From contig NZ_CADCXN010000042.1 of the NCBI RefSeq assembly GCF_902806695.1, forward strand, positions 1-61,312: a DNA stretch of 61,312 bases, in the 5' to 3' direction. The number at the start of each line of letters is the position of its first letter. Position 1 is the stretch's first letter. Of the stretch, positions 57,789-61,312 are shown in pieces. This stretch comes from Candidatus Methylobacter favarea. GTDB lineage: Bacteria > Pseudomonadota > Gammaproteobacteria > Methylococcales > Methylomonadaceae. Position numbers and translations under genes: made by a program. The notes beneath the pieces are model-generated. The model was not told the DNA's origin. It saw only the letters and a list, made by a program, of their open reading frames with translations, and made no database searches.

Positions 57789-58703
57789 TGAACCAATATG
57801 CCAAATAAAACATTCATAAGAGGTGTCGCAATTTTGACACGAAATTATATATTTTACAGGAATAGCTGATGTTTAACACTTTCGGACACTTTCAGAAATT
57901 TGAGGCGGTCGGACTTTTCCGTGTAAATGCTAAAATACCTGACTCAGTTACCTGCCCTCAGCATAGCCATGAACCGGTTCATTCTGTTGCTTAAGACACC
58001 AATTACCTGTTGCTGGCTCCGGTAGACAACCGGTTAGCGGCAAATCCTCTGGCCCGCGTCATCGCCGCGGCGAGCGATCAGCTAGCTGGATCCAACAAAG
58101 CTGATATGGAAGTACACGGGTCGCAGCTCGTCGGCGCATCAGCCGCCGGTGCCGTTGGACTTGCGGGCATACGGCCGAGCCGGCTGTGTATTTTGCAGTG
58201 ACACACTGTCTTGAGTCTGCCGAAAGCAAACGACGCTGCGCTCGGCTGCAGGCGCTTCCTGCCTGAAAGCCGGAGCTGGAACCGCCAAGGCGAGGTGATT
58301 ACTTCTGGCTGGTTTGCACGGATAAGCGCTTGAAAGGATGGGAAACAAGGGATTACTTCGAGTAAAATCCGATTCAAATAACCGCCTTGCTGGCGATACT
58401 TTGCCAGACTGATCCTGATTTACGGCATAGCCTTCGTATTTTCATTTAAAAAGCCCTGCTCTCTGGCTAACTGCATGTGGTTATACACATTTCTCCCATC
58501 CCCCCTGCAGCGGTATCCCAGGGCCATGGCCTAGCTGGGGGTAATCGTTTTGTAACGTCCCGGTAGCCTGAATTCCAGCATCCCTCCGGAGAGCGGATTT
58601 GCATTACCCGGCTTTGGACGGGATCCGACCGGATAGATTAATGGCGGACTTGTTCAGGGTATGGGCTAAACAGTCAACTGCCTAAAAAACTGAACTTGTT
58701 GTT
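57789..58703. other. 915-bp gap without a recognised gene
   Basis: The stretch separates trkA and the acetoacetyl-CoA synthetase stop. It is G+C-rich between 58000 and 58340. The longest frames there (63 and 99 codons) have no motif that I recognise. From 58480 to 58630 it is a patchwork that looks like dispersed intergenic repeats (for example GCAGCGGTATCCCAGGGCCA). A decayed gene is possible. Confidence 0.5.
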
Positions 58704-60659
<1,956 letters not shown>

Positions 60660-60872
60660 GTTGTTCCCCGATGGCTAAATACATTCGATAAGAGCGAAAA
60701 CGGTTCAGGTAAGTTCAGGGCTTTCTATTTCACCGGGAGCGCTATTTTTGTAGAAAAGCTCAATGAAGATAACAGTCGCTATGAATTTTAATGTGACACT
60801 CTTGTCCGGCATTGCTTTAGGCCACATCGCTTTCACGCTTGATAATAAACAGGCTTGAGCCGCCGGCCTTTA

Positions 60873-61215
60873 CTATCCTCCCTGCCCTTTTGAATCGCAA
60901 AGCCGGAGCAGCCAGTAGCTTCGTTCCGGATACAGGGAATCATGTATGGGCAGCTCCTGGAATCCAAGCTTGGCATAGAGAGCCCTCATTCCCCTGGCTG
61001 AAATATCCGTTCGTCCGAGGCGGTAGGTGAAGCCTTGACTGCGAAGCTCATTAATAAGCGCCACAGAGAGTCGCTCGGCAATATGGCAGCGTCGAAAACC
61101 AGGATCCACTCCCAGACCGCTGACATAAAACACCCGCTTGCCTCCCTCCGCCAGGAAATCGAGGGCATGAGCGCCGGAAATTTCGCTAAGAAGCTGTTTG
61201 GAAATTCATCTTTTC
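60873..61215 (-). pseudogene. Truncated GNAT-type acetyltransferase
   Basis: The frame from a GTG at 61133 gives 86 residues of the C-terminal GNAT fold: FYVSGLGVDPGFRRCHIAERL (acetyl-CoA loop is degenerate RRCHIAE) and ISARGMRALYAKLGFQELP. The same frame remains readable upstream to a TGA near 61212 (KQLLSEISGAHALDFLAEGG), so the protein should be longer. The preceding residues continue only in another frame (IPYGRKDEF). This looks like a frameshifted, 5'-truncated gene. A short functional protein from the GTG is less likely. Confidence 0.6.
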
Positions 61216-61312
61216 GCCCATAAGGTATCAATTTTGATTATGAAATAAATAGTATGAGCACAAAAAACGGAAAAAACGTTACCCGAGTAATTTGAGTGAG
61301 GGGGCATGGCGG

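Noticed and set aside
58010-58377. Frames of 63 (plus) and 99 (minus) codons in the gap after trkA
   Set aside because: Neither shows a recognised motif or a convincing ribosome site; long frames are expected by chance in this G+C-rich patch.

Overview
The window is a stretch of chromosome from a gammaproteobacterium, most likely an aerobic methylotroph or methanotroph of the Methylococcales type. That guess rests on several things together: a biosynthetic TCA cluster (NADP-Icd with AceK, a separate NAD-type isocitrate dehydrogenase, AcnB, PEP carboxylase), the ubiE-ubiJ-ubiB ubiquinone block, the rpoZ-spoT-recG order, and short palindromic intergenic repeats. No methane-oxidation gene is present, so the assignment below class level is inference.

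Layout. 1-2240 is a graveyard of decayed mobile elements: the start of an IS630-type transposase, a Tn3-type serine resolvase and TnpA with many lesions, a possible IS982 scrap and a tyrosine recombinase remnant. 2244-12255 is central metabolism: icd-aceK on the minus strand, then an NAD-IDH, acnB and ppc on the plus strand. 12305-19926 holds zapE, mltD, a methyltransferase, rnhA, an HNH nuclease, dnaQ and deaD; mltD/methyltransferase/rnhA/dnaQ keeps the neighbourhood known from Escherichia coli. 20323-27320 carries an NhaD antiporter, a four-gene Mla/MCE-type lipid transport operon, a YceI protein and a glutathione S-transferase. 27383-32181 is a complete type III restriction-modification pair, followed by tRNA-Phe and a DUF4126 membrane protein.

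33785-39163 is hslV-hslU, a DUF971 gene and ubiE-ubiJ-ubiB. 39289-46156 is pgk, rpoZ, spoT, ridA, recG and ubiC. 46194-51739 contains a secreted nuclease, an amber-interrupted small membrane protein, a GGCT-like gene, dtd, a tiny membrane protein, rraA-ispH-hslR, and a minus-strand SMR transporter-DsrH/TusB-DsrC/TusE cluster. 51823-61231 holds a YcgR-like c-di-GMP effector, xseA, thpR, a MITE-like element, trkA and trkH, about 900 bp of unexplained sequence, acetoacetyl-CoA synthetase and a truncated GNAT gene.

How it works together. Two isocitrate dehydrogenases with opposite coenzyme signatures are transcribed away from a shared 266-bp region; only the NADP enzyme has the phospho-serine context that AceK acts on. 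With AcnB and PEP carboxylase this looks like a switchable supply of 2-oxoglutarate and oxaloacetate. No wholly new multi-gene system is evident. The best leads are the IDH pair, the STAS-fused lipid transporter, the two-cysteine DsrC with only a DsrH partner nearby, the MITE-like element with TA-flanked 15-bp inverted ends, the amber-split gene, and the palindrome just upstream of ppc.
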